NCBI RefSeq assembly: GCF_003545815.1
Contig: NZ_PDUW01000012.1
Coordinates: 32,251-96,250 of the forward strand
Source: Pusillimonas caeni
Lineage (GTDB): Bacteria; Pseudomonadota; Gammaproteobacteria; Burkholderiales; Burkholderiaceae_B
DNA length: 64,000 nucleotides
Direction of reading: 5' to 3'
Position numbers and translations under genes: made by a program. Shown piece by piece: positions 16,861-26,836 of this stretch (its first letter is position 1; each line of letters starts with the position of its first letter). The notes under the pieces are model-generated. The model ran no database searches, had not been told where the DNA came from, and saw nothing but the letters and a program-made list of their open reading frames with translations.

Positions 16861-17883
16861 ATGAGCACGCCGGCGCGCGCCGCCCCGCCCTTGGGCATCA
16901 CCATGGGCGATGCCGCGGGCATCGGCCCCGAGATCATCCTCAAACTGTTCGACGCGGGGCTGGACGTCCCCGCCGTGGTCTATGGCGACGCGGGCGTGCT
17001 GCGCCGCACGGCGCGCGATCTGGGCCTTCAGCGCATCCCCATCGTCCAGACCGATGCGGTCGACGCCCTGCCGGCCGCCCCTTCCGCCGATTCGCTCACC
17101 GTGGTCAATCGCTGGCGGGCCCTGCCGCCCGACCTCGTTCCCGGCCGGCTCGATGCGGCCGCCGGCCGAGGCGCTTATGAATACCTGTGCCACGCTATAG
17201 ACGACGCCCTGGCCGGCCGCCTGCGGGCCATCGTCACCGCTCCGCTCAACAAGGAGGCCATGCAGGCGGGCGGCGCGGACTTTCCGGGCCACACCGAGAT
17301 CCTGGCCGAGCGCACCGGCACGCCGCACTACGCCATGATGCTGGCCAACCGCGAGCTGCGCGTCATCCTGGTCACCATACATATGGCGTTGGCCGACGTA
17401 TTCAGGCACATCACCGTGCAAGGCGAACTGGACACCATCAGGCTGGCCCATCAGGCCTGTCTGCAGGCAGGCGTGAAACAGCCCCGCATCGCGGTCGCAG
17501 GCCTGAACCCCCATGCCGGCGAGAACGGCCGCTTCGGCCGGGAAGAAATCGACATCATCGAGCCGGCCATCCGCCAGGCCCGGGCGCAAGGCCTGGACGT
17601 CAGCGGACCGTGGCCGGGCGACACCATTTTCATGCGCGCCCGCAGGGGCGAATTCGACATCGTGGTGGCCCAATATCACGACCAGGGCCTGATACCCGTC
17701 AAATACCTGGGCGTTGAGGAAGGCGTGAACGTGACGGTGGGCCTGCCCTTCGTGCGCACCAGCGTCGACCACGGCACGGCCTTCGACATCGCGGGTCGCG
17801 GCATTGCCGACCCGGCCTCGCTTCGGGCCGCCTTCGACATGGCCGTGGCCATGACCGCCCCCCTCTCCACGCAAGCTGGATAA
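16861..17883 (+). CDS. pdxA: 4-hydroxythreonine-4-phosphate dehydrogenase family (PdxA)
   Basis: Metal- and NAD-dependent oxidation in pyridoxal 5'-phosphate synthesis. 340 residues starting at ATG 16861 rather than a GTG 12 bp upstream. Motifs: ITMGDAAGIGPEI at the N-terminus, TAPLNKEAM, FPGHTEILAE and the metal histidines, plus AQYHDQGLIPVKYLG and TSVDHGTAFDIAGRG. Its neighbour is a transporter rather than ksgA or surA, so it could also be the PdxA2 type acting on four-carbon acid phosphates; sequence alone does not decide. Confidence 0.85.
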   Translation: MSTPARAAPPLGITMGDAAGIGPEIILKLFDAGLDVPAVVYGDAGVLRRTARDLGLQRIPIVQTDAVDALPAAPSADSLTVVNRWRALPPDLVPGRLDAAAGRGAYEYLCHAIDDALAGRLRAIVTAPLNKEAMQAGGADFPGHTEILAERTGTPHYAMMLANRELRVILVTIHMALADVFRHITVQGELDTIRLAHQACLQAGVKQPRIAVAGLNPHAGENGRFGREEIDIIEPAIRQARAQGLDVSGPWPGDTIFMRARRGEFDIVVAQYHDQGLIPVKYLGVEEGVNVTVGLPFVRTSVDHGTAFDIAGRGIADPASLRAAFDMAVAMTAPLSTQAG

Positions 17884-17900
17884 CACCCCTCTTTCAAATC

Positions 17901-18869
17901 ATGCTTCGCATCGACCCCTTTCTGGTCAAGCTGCTCGTCGTCGTACTGCTCGCCAGCCTGCTGCCGGCGCGCGGCGGCGCCGCCGATCTGCTCGGCTGGC
18001 TGACCACCTTCGCCATCGCCCTGCTGTTCTTCATGCACGGCGCCCGTCTTTCACGCGAGGCCATCGTGTCGGGCATGACGCATTGGCGGCTGCATGTCGT
18101 GATCTTCAGCATGACTTTCCTGCTCTTTCCCCTGCTGGGAGTGCTTGGCGCGCCGCTGACCAGCGCTTACCTGACGCCCGAGTTGCAGTCGGGCCTGCTC
18201 TTTCTGTGCTGCCTGCCGGCCACGGTGCAGTCGGCCATCGCCTTCACGTCGATGGCGCGGGGCAATGTGCCGGCGGCGGTATGCAGCGCCTCGGCCTCGA
18301 GCCTGCTGGGGGTGTTCGTGACGCCGGCGCTGGCCGGCCTGCTGCTGCTCGACTCCGGGTCGCAAGGGGATGGATTCCACTACGACACGATCGGCAAGAT
18401 CATGCTGCAGTTGCTGCTGCCCTTCGTTGCGGGCCATCTGTCGCGCCCATGGACGGGCGCCTGGATGGCGCGGCGCAATGCGTCGCTGAAGCTGCTCGAT
18501 CAGGGAACGATACTGCTGGTGGTGTACACGGCATTCTCCGCGGCGGTGATCGACGGCCTGTGGGCGCGCACGCCGATCGAGGCCTTGGTGGCGGTGGTGA
18601 TCATCAGCATGGTTCTGCTGGCGCTGGTGATGGGCATCGGAATGGGGCTGGGGCGGCTGATGGGCTTCAGCCTGGAGGACCGGATCACGCTGCTGTTCTG
18701 CGGCTCGAAGAAAAGCCTGGCGACGGGGATACCGATGGCGAATATCCTGTTCGCTTCGCATGCGGTGGGCTCCATCGTGCTGCCCTTGATGGTGTTTCAC
18801 CAGATACAGCTGATTGTCTGCGCGGTGATCGCCGGCGCGTATGCGCGGCGGCCGCAGCTTCGGCCATGA
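17901..18869 (+). CDS. Bile acid:sodium symporter-like membrane protein
   Basis: 322 residues, almost all hydrophobic, with about ten predicted membrane spans. It resembles the SBF-like/YfeH group: LLFFMHGARLSREAI, QSGLLFLCCLPATVQSAIAFTSMARGN and FCGSKKSLATGIPMANILF are signature segments of the two inverted halves. The transported solute is unknown. It starts 17 bp after pdxA, so both may be cotranscribed. Confidence 0.88.
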   Translation: MLRIDPFLVKLLVVVLLASLLPARGGAADLLGWLTTFAIALLFFMHGARLSREAIVSGMTHWRLHVVIFSMTFLLFPLLGVLGAPLTSAYLTPELQSGLLFLCCLPATVQSAIAFTSMARGNVPAAVCSASASSLLGVFVTPALAGLLLLDSGSQGDGFHYDTIGKIMLQLLLPFVAGHLSRPWTGAWMARRNASLKLLDQGTILLVVYTAFSAAVIDGLWARTPIEALVAVVIISMVLLALVMGIGMGLGRLMGFSLEDRITLLFCGSKKSLATGIPMANILFASHAVGSIVLPLMVFHQIQLIVCAVIAGAYARRPQLRP

Positions 18870-19008
18870 GCCGGTTCCGTCCCTGGCCTTGACAGCATTC
18901 TAAAGATCGCTTCAGACTCATCCTCAATATGTATTCATATCGCCCACGCAGCGTCCGAAGAACCCGCCGCGCAGAGCAGCCATCAAGAACGAAGAAGGTA
19001 GAGACAAG

Positions 19009-19908
19009 GTGCAGACTCCCATCAGAAGCTTTCAAATTGGCGCAGTGAATGTCGAGCTTTTGATCGAATCTTCCGATCCGCTGCTGCATCCGGGCGAGCT
19101 CTATCCCGATTCCAGTCCTGAACTGATTGCCCGGCAAAGCTGGCTCACCCCCCATTTATACGATGCCGCCTCCGATCGCCTGGTGATCTGCATGCAAAGC
19201 TTTTTATTGCGCAGCGCCGGAAAAATCATTCTGGTCGACACCTGTGTGGGCGATTGCAAGCAACGGCCCCGGCCCGAGTTCGACGGCGCCGTATGGAACT
19301 GGCTGGAGCGGCTCGAGCAAAGCGGCGTCTCGCCCGAAGAAGTCGACGTCGTCCTGTCCACCCATCTGCACGTCGACCATATCGGCTGGAATACCCGGCT
19401 GGTCGACGGAAAATGGCGGCCCACCTTCCCCAATGCCCGCTATCTGTTCGTCGACAAAGAATACGAATACTGGAGCAGCGACGCAGGCCGCGTGGCGCTG
19501 CAGCGTACCGGCGACTATGTCGCCGACAGCGTGACCCCCATTTTCGAAGCGGGCCTGGCCGACATCGTCGACTTCGATCATCGGATCGACGACGCGCTGC
19601 GCCTGATTCCCACGCCGGGCCACACTCCCGGCCATGTGTGCGTGGAGATCGACAGCGAAGGCAAGAAGGCGATCATTACCGGCGACCTGCTGCATCATCC
19701 GCTGCAATGCCGATTTCCCGACTGGAGCACCCGTTTTTGCTTCGACGCCCATCAGGCGCGCCAAACCCGCCTGGCCTTCATGAAGCAGCATGCCCATGAA
19801 GGCACGCTGCTGTTCCCGGCGCACTTCCCGAGCCCTACAGCAGGATATCTGCGCTTGGTCCAGGACGAAGCCGAATTACGCTACCGATATGAATTCGTGG
19901 ATGAATAG
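19009..19908 (+). CDS. MBL-fold metallo-hydrolase
   Basis: 299 residues with the metallo-beta-lactamase zinc motif HLHVDH (H119, H121, D123, H124), then TPGHTPGHVCVEI and ITGDLLHH carrying the remaining metal ligands. This is the lactonase/glyoxalase-like branch; the substrate is unknown. The start is GTG 19009 after AAGGTAGAGACAAG. The next gene 106 bp on is an isochorismatase-fold protein on the same strand; the two may act on one pathway. Confidence 0.85.
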   Translation: MQTPIRSFQIGAVNVELLIESSDPLLHPGELYPDSSPELIARQSWLTPHLYDAASDRLVICMQSFLLRSAGKIILVDTCVGDCKQRPRPEFDGAVWNWLERLEQSGVSPEEVDVVLSTHLHVDHIGWNTRLVDGKWRPTFPNARYLFVDKEYEYWSSDAGRVALQRTGDYVADSVTPIFEAGLADIVDFDHRIDDALRLIPTPGHTPGHVCVEIDSEGKKAIITGDLLHHPLQCRFPDWSTRFCFDAHQARQTRLAFMKQHAHEGTLLFPAHFPSPTAGYLRLVQDEAELRYRYEFVDE

Positions 19909-20014
19909 CTGCAATTTCACTAATGCTTTTTTATTTTCCCTCGCGCTCGGACAGCAACGAGACAAAATACCAGAGTTGAGCCTACGCCCCATATCGACCA
20001 CTTGAAGAGACAGC

Positions 20015-20701
20015 ATGGCAAGCACATCTGTAAACCCGGTCCTGCAAGCCCGTCCCGAGCCTTTCAGGTTGAACCCCGATCGCTGCGCCATCGTCGTGAA
20101 CGATATGCAGAACGCCTTCTGCTCGCCGGGCGGCTACCTCGAGCGCATCGGCTTCGACATCAGCGGCGCAAGGCAAGTCATCGAAGCGGTCGGCCGTGTT
20201 TTCGGTTCGGCCCGCGGCGCCGGCATCCCCATCTTTCATTTCCAGAACGGCTTCGCACGCGACTTGAGCGACATTCCCGAAAATTCGCCATGGTGGTTCA
20301 AGTCGCCCGCCATGCGCCATTTTCGGCAGCACCCCGAGCTCGCCGAACCCATTCTGGTCGAAGGCAGCTGGGATTTCGCCATCGTCGACGAGCTGTCTCC
20401 GCGGCCCGGAGAAGTGGTGATCCGCAAGTCTCGGCCCAGTTGCTTTGCCGGCACCAGCCTGGACAATCATTTAAGAGCCAGGGGCATCGACACGGTATGC
20501 GTCGTGGGCATCGCCAGCAACGTAGGCGTCGAATGGACACTGCGCGAGGCCGTCTCCAAGGAATACTTCGCTATTCTCGTACGCGACGCAACCATGCCCG
20601 CCGGGCCGGATGAAGTACAGCGCACGGTCGAACACAACGTCGAGAACTTCATCGGCTGGACCACCACCAGCGCGGAGTTCGCGGCCGCGCTGAGCCGATA
20701 G
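20015..20701 (+). CDS. Isochorismatase-fold hydrolase with glycine at nucleophile position
   Basis: 228 residues of the isochorismatase-like fold: D30 in VVNDMQNAFC, K138 in VVIRKSRPSCF and a cis-peptide region GIASNVGVEWT at 165-175. Cysteine hydrolases of this fold read TNVCVE there; here the nucleophile position, residue 171, is glycine. Isochorismatases such as EntB and PhzD also lack cysteine at this spot, so a vinyl-ether hydrolase or other non-covalent mechanism is likelier than an amidase. The overall pattern is otherwise RutB-like. It is convergent with dnaB, with 8 bp between stops. Confidence 0.82.
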   Translation: MASTSVNPVLQARPEPFRLNPDRCAIVVNDMQNAFCSPGGYLERIGFDISGARQVIEAVGRVFGSARGAGIPIFHFQNGFARDLSDIPENSPWWFKSPAMRHFRQHPELAEPILVEGSWDFAIVDELSPRPGEVVIRKSRPSCFAGTSLDNHLRARGIDTVCVVGIASNVGVEWTLREAVSKEYFAILVRDATMPAGPDEVQRTVEHNVENFIGWTTTSAEFAAALSR

Positions 20702-20709
20702 AGAACACC

Positions 20710-22095
20710 CTAAATCGTCATGCCCGGCGTGAAATTGAGGAAGCGCGTGCTGGAACCCTGGAACGTAAGCCGCACCATTCCGATGGGGCCGTTACGCTGC
20801 TTGCCGATGATGATCTCGGCCGAGCCCTTGTCGGGAGAGTCGGGGTTGTAGACTTCGTCCCGATAGATGAAGAGGATCAGGTCGGCGTCCTGCTCGATGG
20901 CGCCCGATTCGCGCAGGTCGCTCATGACCGGGCGTTTGTTGGGACGCTGTTCCAGGCTCCGATTGAGCTGGGACAAGGCGATGAGGGGGCAGTTGAGCTC
21001 CTTGGCCAGGCCCTTGAGCGAGCGGCTGATCTCCGAAATTTCAGTCGCCCGGTTCTCGCCCGCGGAGTTGGCCGACATGAGCTGCATATAGTCGATGATG
21101 ATCAGGCCCAGCTGGCCGCACTGGCGCGCCAGGCGCCGGGCCCGGGCGCGCACTTCCATCGAACTCAGCGCAGGGGTCTCGTCGATGTAGATCTGAGCCT
21201 CTTGCACTTTCTGCACGGCATGGGTCAGGCGCGGCCAATCGTCGTTGGTGAGCTTGCCGGTACGCATGCGGTGCTGGTCGAGCATGCCCACCGAACCCAC
21301 CATGCGCATGGCCAGCTGCACAGCGCCCATTTCCATGGAAAACACAGCGACGGGCAGGCCCTGCTCGATGGCGACGTGCTCGCCGATGTTCATCGAGAAC
21401 GAGGTCTTGCCCATGGAGGGGCGGCCGGCGACGATGATGAGGTCGCCCGGCTGCAGGCCGGAGGTCATGCGGTCCAGGTCGCTGAAGCCGGTGGGCACGC
21501 CGGTGATGTCGGAGTCGCCCTCGCGATGGTAGAGCTCGTCGATGCGCTCGACCACCTGGGACAGCAGGGGCTGGATCTCCTGGAACCCGGCGGCGCCGCG
21601 CGAGCCCTCCTGGGCAATCTGGAACACACGCGACTCGGCCTCGTCGAGCAGCTGGCGCGCCTCCTTGCCCTGAGGGTTGAAGGCCGCGGCCGAGATCTCG
21701 TCGGCGACGGACACCAGCTTGCGCAGCATGGAGCGCTCGCGCACGATTTCGGCGTAGCGGCGGATATTGGCCGCCGAGGGGGTGTTGTGGGCCAGGGCGT
21801 TCAGGTAGGCCAGGCCACCCACTTCGTCGCCCTTGCCGGCGCTGGACAAAGACTCGTACACAGTCACCACGTCGGCCGGGCGCGCCAGGCCGATCAGGCG
21901 GGTGATGTGCTGCCAGATGATCTTGTGGTCGAAGCGATAGAAATCTTCTTCGCCCAGCACGTCGGTGATGCGGTCCCAGGCCGCGTTGTCCAGCAGCAGC
22001 CCTCCCAGCACCGACTGCTCGGCCTCGACGGAATGCGGCGGCACCCTCAGGTAGTCGAGCTGGGGATCACCCGATAGTTTCTTAGCATCCAACAT
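20710..22095 (-). CDS. dnaB: Replicative DNA helicase DnaB
   Basis: Hexameric 5'-3' helicase of the replisome. 461 residues from ATG 22095 (MLDAKKLSGDPQLDYLRVPP); the frame stays open 35 codons upstream but that part is not family-like and overlaps a terminator. The N-terminal helical domain (PHSVEAEQSVLGGLLLD), linker and RecA-like ATPase (Walker A AGRPSMGKTS, LIIIDYMQLM, IALSQLNRSLEQRPNKRP) are all complete. No intein is present. Confidence 0.97.
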   Translation of the reverse strand: MLDAKKLSGDPQLDYLRVPPHSVEAEQSVLGGLLLDNAAWDRITDVLGEEDFYRFDHKIIWQHITRLIGLARPADVVTVYESLSSAGKGDEVGGLAYLNALAHNTPSAANIRRYAEIVRERSMLRKLVSVADEISAAAFNPQGKEARQLLDEAESRVFQIAQEGSRGAAGFQEIQPLLSQVVERIDELYHREGDSDITGVPTGFSDLDRMTSGLQPGDLIIVAGRPSMGKTSFSMNIGEHVAIEQGLPVAVFSMEMGAVQLAMRMVGSVGMLDQHRMRTGKLTNDDWPRLTHAVQKVQEAQIYIDETPALSSMEVRARARRLARQCGQLGLIIIDYMQLMSANSAGENRATEISEISRSLKGLAKELNCPLIALSQLNRSLEQRPNKRPVMSDLRESGAIEQDADLILFIYRDEVYNPDSPDKGSAEIIIGKQRNGPIGMVRLTFQGSSTRFLNFTPGMTI

Positions 22096-22139
22096 GTTTG
22101 TCCCGGGAGCCGTAGCCCCTCGTGGGCCCGGCATGAACG

Positions 22140-22161
22140 AAAAAGCCGGCTCGCGCCGGCT
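22140..22161 (-). terminator. Intrinsic terminator after rplI
   Basis: On the minus strand AGCCGGC, loop GCGA, GCCGGCT is followed by a run of five T. It ends the rpsF-priB-rpsR-rplI transcript and separates it from dnaB. A second long imperfect hairpin at about 22178-22207 (GGTACAT..TGGCCG paired with CGGCC..ATGTACC) lies just before it. Confidence 0.75.
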
Positions 22162-22225
22162 CGTTACTGCGTGGCGTGGTACATGGCCGTGAACGGCCAA
22201 TGTACCATGGCGAAGCGAAAGCCGA

Positions 22226-22681
22226 TCAGGCCATTTCGCCTTGCACCTGCACCGTGATGTCGGAGACGACGTCGGCGTGCAGCGCGACCTGGGCGGGAAA
22301 GTCGCCCACGGCCTTGATGGCGCCGTCGGGCAGGCGGACCTGCGACTTCTGGATGCCCTCGAAGCCCTCGGCTGCCAGCGCGGCGGCGATGTCCATGGTG
22401 GTGACCGAACCGAACAGACGGCCGTCGACGCCGGCCTTTTGCGTCATCTTGAGGGTCAGGCCATTGAGCTTGGCGCCGGTGGCTTCGGCGGTGGCCAGCT
22501 TCTCGGCCTGGGCCTTCTCGATCTCGGCGCGGCGCGCCTCGAACTCTTTGAGGGCCGCATCGGTGGCACGGCGGGCGATTTTTTGCGGGATCAGGTAGTT
22601 GCGGGCGTAACCGTCGCGAACACGGACGACTTCACCGAGATTACCCAGATTGGCGACTTTTTCGAGCAGAATGACTTGCAT
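22226..22681 (-). CDS. rplI: 50S ribosomal protein L9
   Basis: 151 residues, full length. It starts [19 protein letters not shown] and has the [13 protein letters not shown] motif of the N-terminal rRNA-binding domain, a long connecting helix and the C-terminal domain. It is last gene of the S6-PriB-S18-L9 operon and lies 15 bp after rpsR. Confidence 0.98.
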   Translation of the reverse strand: MQVILLEKVANLGNLGEVVRVRDGYARNYLIPQKIARRATDAALKEFEARRAEIEKAQAEKLATAEATGAKLNGLTLKMTQKAGVDGRLFGSVTTMDIAAALAAEGFEGIQKSQVRLPDGAIKAVGDFPAQVALHADVVSDITVQVQGEMA

Positions 22682-22696
22682 GACGATAGCCTCGGC

Positions 22697-22969
22697 TTAT
22701 TTGTGGTTGTCGGTGTAAGGCAGCAGGGCCAGGAAGCGCGCGCGCTTGATGGCGGTGTCGAGTTGGCGCTGGTAGTGAGCCTTGGTGCCCGTCAGGCGAG
22801 CGGGAATGATCTTGCCGTTTTCCTGGATGAAGTCACGCAGGGTGTCCAGGTCTTTGTAGTCGATCTGCTCGACGCCCGCGGCCGTGAAGCGGCAGAACTT
22901 GCGACGCTTGAACAGCGGGTTTTGCTGGTTGAACTTGCGCTTCTCTTTGCCTTTTTTGAAGAAAGCCAT
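22697..22969 (-). CDS. rpsR: 30S ribosomal protein S18
   Basis: 90 residues with the S18 core [25 protein letters not shown] and [12 protein letters not shown] near the end. The N-terminal extension [17 protein letters not shown] is lysine-rich. It binds S6 in the 30S platform, and the S6 gene is in the same operon. Confidence 0.98.
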   Translation of the reverse strand: MAFFKKGKEKRKFNQQNPLFKRRKFCRFTAAGVEQIDYKDLDTLRDFIQENGKIIPARLTGTKAHYQRQLDTAIKRARFLALLPYTDNHK

Positions 22970-23074
22970 AATGTGCCTCTTGTCTGTTGCCCGGGCACTG
23001 CCCAGGCTGTGTATTTACAATGCGTCGAACCGATGCCGGCCCGCGCGATTCAGTTTCGTCCGTTCGGAAAGCGT

Positions 23075-23392
23075 CTAGACCACGGCGCTGCCGCTGCCCG
23101 CATAAGCCCGGCTCGCCTTCTGTATGTGGACCACCAGCTTGCCGGACCCTTTGCGGGTAGGAGCCAGAAAGCCCTCTATGGCCAGTTGGGCGCCAAGCGG
23201 GGTATCGGCCAGCAGCAAGGCGATATCGCCCAGAGCCACCGCCGAGACTGTCATGCTGATGCGGCGCTGGAGGCCCGCCTGCATGACGTCGGACTCGTGC
23301 TCCAGCTGCATTTCGATGGCCGGCACGCCGGCCGGGGTGTATCGCAACGGCTTGAGTTCAAGAACGGTGGCCGTCAGTGCAAGCTGGTTCAC
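23075..23392 (-). CDS. priB: Primosomal replication protein N (PriB)
   Basis: 105 residues, single OB-fold related to SSB, part of the PriA-PriB-DnaT replication restart primosome. It opens MNQLALTATVLELKPLRYTPAGVP and is placed between rpsF and rpsR as in other beta- and gammaproteobacteria. It lacks the acidic tail of SSB. Confidence 0.95.
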   Translation of the reverse strand: MNQLALTATVLELKPLRYTPAGVPAIEMQLEHESDVMQAGLQRRISMTVSAVALGDIALLLADTPLGAQLAIEGFLAPTRKGSGKLVVHIQKASRAYAGSGSAVV

Positions 23393-23414
23393 GCCGGGAT
23401 TCCGAACGACTGGG

Positions 23415-23789
23415 TTATTCCTTGTCGGTGCTGGCGGACTCGGTCGTGGCCTTGCGGGCCTCTTCGCGCTCGACAGACTTCATCATGATGGAAGCCGAGG
23501 TATCGGCCTTCTTGGTCTTGATGACCAGATGGCGCAGCACCGCGTCGTTGTAGCGGAAGGAATGCTCGAGTTCGTCGAGCGTGGCCTGGCCGCACTCGAT
23601 GTTCATGCAGACGTAATGGGCCTTGACGAGCTTCTGGATGGGGTAGGCCAGCTGGCGGCGGCCCCAGTCTTCGAGGCGATGCACCTGGCCGCCTTCGTTC
23701 GTGACGACGGACTGGTAGCGCTCGATCATGGCGGGCACCTGCTCGCTTTGATCGGGATGCACGATAAACACTACTTCGTAGTGACGCAT
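23415..23789 (-). CDS. rpsF: 30S ribosomal protein S6
   Basis: 124 residues from ATG 23789, which has AAGGAG 6 nt upstream; ten codons of upstream open frame are not S6. The S6 body is [19 protein letters not shown] and [19 protein letters not shown]. The C-terminal tail is Glu/Lys/Ala-rich. It is the first gene of the operon with priB, rpsR and rplI. Confidence 0.97.
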   Translation of the reverse strand: MRHYEVVFIVHPDQSEQVPAMIERYQSVVTNEGGQVHRLEDWGRRQLAYPIQKLVKAHYVCMNIECGQATLDELEHSFRYNDAVLRHLVIKTKKADTSASIMMKSVEREEARKATTESASTDKE

Positions 23790-23809
23790 GTAATACTCCT
23801 TGTGGATGT

Positions 23810-23830
23810 CTTTTGGCACAGCGCCAAAAG
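23810..23830 (-). promoter_or_regulatory. rpsF: Hairpin in the rpsF leader, possible S6:S18 autoregulatory element
   Basis: An 8-bp perfect stem (CTTTTGGC / GCCAAAAG, five-base loop) lies directly upstream of the rpsF ribosome site. Leaders of rpsF in many bacteria carry a hairpin that binds the S6:S18 complex. Position and stem fit, but I cannot align the conserved CCG bulge with confidence. Confidence 0.35.
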
Positions 23831-24004
23831 GTCAGCCCGCCGGCACAAGCCCTGAGTATTCACCCCCAGACGCCTGGCTCGGTCGAGCAAGAAACCAGCT
23901 AGTTTAGCACAATTTGCCGCGCAACTGCTTGGCGCCATGTGTTTTTTGCCGCCGGCCCGCCATCTGGGCGAACGCCCCCTGCGGGACCGGCAGGCCGAAC
24001 CGTG

Positions 24005-24811
24005 TCAGCCTTCGACGACGGCGTAGGCCGAATGATTGTGTATGGACTCGAAATTCTCGGCCTCGACACGGAAGCTCTGCACGCCCTCGATATTCTTGAT
24101 GGCCATGGCGACGTCGCGCACCAGGTCTTCGACGAACTTGGGATTGTCGTAGGCGCGCTCGGTAACGTATTTTTCGTCGCCGCGCTTGAGCAGGCCCCAG
24201 AGTTCGCAGGAGGCTTGTCCCTCGATGCGTTGAATGAAGGCCGGCAGGTCCACATTGGCCGGATCGCTCAGCACGGCGCTGACCGTGACGTGCGAACGCT
24301 GGTTGTGCGCGCCGTATTCGGAGATGGCCTTCGAGCAGGGGCACAGGCTGGTGACGGGCACCACCACGGTGAGCTCGAATCGGGTGGCTTCGCCCTCGGC
24401 GGAGCGCGCCAGCCACTTGACCTCGTAATCCATGAGGCTGGAGACGCCCGACACCGGCGCCACCTTGTCGATGAAATAGGGAAAGACGGCCGTGATGTCG
24501 CCCTGCTTCGCATTGAGCAGCGGCAGCATTTTTTCGGTCATTTCGCAGAACAGGACCGGGGTCATGGGAAGCCGGCGGTACTGCTCGAGCTGCGCCACGA
24601 AGCGGGACATGTGAGTGCCCTTTTCTTCGGCGGGCAAGGCAACGGTGAGCTCCCAATTGGCGACGGTGGGCAGCGCTTCGCCATTGGAGCAGGCGACCAG
24701 CATGGGATGCCGCACACCGCGCACCCCGACGCGCTGGATGGGCAAACGGCGGGTATCGACACTGCTCTGCACATCGGGCATCGCCATGGCCGAATCGGTA
24801 ACTGAATTCAT
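24005..24811 (-). CDS. folE2: GTP cyclohydrolase FolE2 (type IB)
   Basis: Converts GTP to dihydroneopterin triphosphate, first step of folate synthesis. 268 residues from the ATG at 24811. GCYH-IB motifs are [21 protein letters not shown] and the [23 protein letters not shown] block with the metal/active-site cysteine. The type IB enzyme works with metals other than zinc and is often made under zinc limitation, but no Zur box is evident here. It lies 89 bp downstream of dxs on the same strand and may be read from that operon. Confidence 0.93.
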   Translation of the reverse strand: MNSVTDSAMAMPDVQSSVDTRRLPIQRVGVRGVRHPMLVACSNGEALPTVANWELTVALPAEEKGTHMSRFVAQLEQYRRLPMTPVLFCEMTEKMLPLLNAKQGDITAVFPYFIDKVAPVSGVSSLMDYEVKWLARSAEGEATRFELTVVVPVTSLCPCSKAISEYGAHNQRSHVTVSAVLSDPANVDLPAFIQRIEGQASCELWGLLKRGDEKYVTERAYDNPKFVEDLVRDVAMAIKNIEGVQSFRVEAENFESIHNHSAYAVVEG

Positions 24812-24900
24812 AACTTGACCTGGATGGGCCGGGCTGCAAAGCCCGACCATTGACGAGATAAACAACTGTTCATTATGGAACAGTTTAGTCGCTAATGCCC

Positions 24901-26802
24901 TTATTCCCCTAATGAGCTTGCGACTTTATCCTTTTTTCGGACGGCCGGCGCCGGGAAACGGGCCATGATGCTGCGCTCGATTCCATCCGCATCCAGCCCC
25001 ACGGACCGAAGCAGCGCGCCCTGCTCGCCATGGTCGATGAAGCGGTCGGGCAGCCCCAGTTGCAGCACGGGAATCGCCACCCCCTGCTCGCTGAAGTATT
25101 CGAGCACGGCGCTGCCGGCCCCGCCCATCAGGGCGGCTTCTTCGACAGTCACGACGGCATCGTGACTGCGCGCCAGCTCGTCGAGCAACCCGGTATCCAG
25201 CGGTTTGACGAAGCGCATGTCGGCCACGGTGGCGTTCAGTCTCTCGGCGGCTTCGAGTGCGGCCGGAACGAGCGTGCCGAAACCCACGATGGCGATGCCC
25301 TGGCCCCGGCGCAGGATGCGTCCCTTGCCCAGGGGCACGGTATCGAAACCCGCTTCGACCGGCGCGCCGCGCCCCGCGCCGCGCGGATAGCGCACAGCGG
25401 CCGGCCCCTCGTGCCGGTAACAGGTCGTCAGCAGCAGGCGCGCCTCGTTCTCGTCCGAGGGCGCGGCCACCACCATATTGGGAATACAGCGCAGGAAGGC
25501 GATATCGTAATTGCCGGCGTGGGTGGCGCCGTCTGCGCCGACGAGCCCCGCCCGGTCCAGGGCAAAGGTGACGTCCAGGTTCTGCAATGCCACGTCATGG
25601 ATGAGCTGGTCGTAGGCGCGCTGCAGGAAGGTGGAATAGATCGCCACCACGGGTTTCATGCCGTCGCAGGCCAGGCCGGCGGCGAAAGTGACCGCATGCT
25701 GCTCGGCGATGCCGACGTCGAAATAGCGTTGCGGAAAACGCTTGTGGAATTCGACCATGCCGCTGCCCTCGCGCATGGCGGGCGTGATGCCCACCAGGCG
25801 GCTGTCGTGGTCGGCCATGTCGCACAGCCAGCGCCCGAATACCTGGGTGAAGGTTTGCCGCGGCGGCGTGGAGGGCTTCTGGATGCCCACCGAGGGATCG
25901 AACTTGCCCGGCCCGTGATACAGGACGGGGTCGGCTTCGGCCAGCTTGTAGCCCTGCCCCTTGCGAGTGACCACGTGCAGGAACTGCAGGCCGCCCAGCG
26001 AACGCAGGTTTTCGAGCGTGGGGATCAGGGCGTCGAGGTCGTGGCCGTCGATGGGTCCCACGTAATTGAAGCCCAGTTCTTCGAACAGCGTCGCGGGCGA
26101 CGCCACCAGGCCCTTGGCATGGCCCTCGAAGCGCCGCGCCAGCTCGAGCACCGGGGGCATGTGCTGCAGCACGGCGCGGCCCATATTCTTGGCGGCGGCA
26201 TAGAAGCGCCCGGAGAGCAGGCGGGCGAAATAATGATTCAGCGCCCCCACCGGCGGAGAGATCGACATGTCGTTGTCGTTCAGCACCACCAGCATATTGA
26301 CGTCCGGTGTGACGCCCGCGTTGTTCAGCGCCTCGAAGGCCATGCCCGCGGTCATGGCGCCATCGCCGATGACGGCAATGTGCTGGCGCTGTATGCCCTT
26401 GTTGCGGGCCGCCACGGCCATGCCCAGGGCGGCCGAGATCGAGGTGGACGAATGCGCCGTGCCGAAGGCGTCGTAAGGCGATTCGCTGCGCTTGGGAAAA
26501 CCCGATATGCCGCCCAGCTGGCGCAGCTTGGCCATGGCTTCGCGGCGCCCGGTCAGGATCTTGTGCGGATAGGACTGGTGGCCGACGTCCCATACGATGG
26601 GGTCGTCGGGCGTGTTGAACACATAGTGCAGGGCTATCGTCAGCTCGACCGTGCCCAGGTTGGACGACAGATGCCCTCCTGTCTTCGAGACCGAATGCAG
26701 GACGAATTCACGCAACTGGTTGGCCAGTTCTTCCAGCTCGTGCCGGTCCAGCGACCGCAGGTCGGCGGGGGACTCAATGTGTTCGAGAGAGACAGTAGTC
26801 AT
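24901..26802 (-). CDS. dxs: 1-deoxy-D-xylulose-5-phosphate synthase
   Basis: Thiamine-diphosphate transketolase-like enzyme joining pyruvate and glyceraldehyde 3-phosphate, first step of the MEP isoprenoid pathway. 633 residues. Key blocks: [19 protein letters not shown], the ThDP motif [31 protein letters not shown] and the C-terminal [13 protein letters not shown]. Downstream of ispA in the order xseB-ispA-dxs. A MITE-like element now separates it from ispA. The region before the ATG has no clear Shine-Dalgarno, possibly a result of that insertion. Confidence 0.97.
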   Translation of the reverse strand: MTTVSLEHIESPADLRSLDRHELEELANQLREFVLHSVSKTGGHLSSNLGTVELTIALHYVFNTPDDPIVWDVGHQSYPHKILTGRREAMAKLRQLGGISGFPKRSESPYDAFGTAHSSTSISAALGMAVAARNKGIQRQHIAVIGDGAMTAGMAFEALNNAGVTPDVNMLVVLNDNDMSISPPVGALNHYFARLLSGRFYAAAKNMGRAVLQHMPPVLELARRFEGHAKGLVASPATLFEELGFNYVGPIDGHDLDALIPTLENLRSLGGLQFLHVVTRKGQGYKLAEADPVLYHGPGKFDPSVGIQKPSTPPRQTFTQVFGRWLCDMADHDSRLVGITPAMREGSGMVEFHKRFPQRYFDVGIAEQHAVTFAAGLACDGMKPVVAIYSTFLQRAYDQLIHDVALQNLDVTFALDRAGLVGADGATHAGNYDIAFLRCIPNMVVAAPSDENEARLLLTTCYRHEGPAAVRYPRGAGRGAPVEAGFDTVPLGKGRILRRGQGIAIVGFGTLVPAALEAAERLNATVADMRFVKPLDTGLLDELARSHDAVVTVEEAALMGGAGSAVLEYFSEQGVAIPVLQLGLPDRFIDHGEQGALLRSVGLDADGIERSIMARFPAPAVRKKDKVASSLGE

Positions 26803-26820
26803 ACGTATGGGACGTGTATC

Positions 26821-26836
26821 GGGTTTAACAGGCCTA
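26821..26836. repeat. Decayed end-to-end scar beside the MITE-like element
   Basis: GGGTTTAACAGGCCTA lies directly left of the element. It reads like the two element ends joined (GGG..TT plus AACAGGCC) and followed by TA, with a few bases lost; compare the intact scar at 57807-57828. Confidence 0.4.

Noticed and set aside
15214..17886. An 890-codon minus-strand open frame
   Set aside because: It is antisense to the PhoH-like and pdxA genes, rich in His, Gly, Gln and Val as high-GC shadows are, and has no domain.
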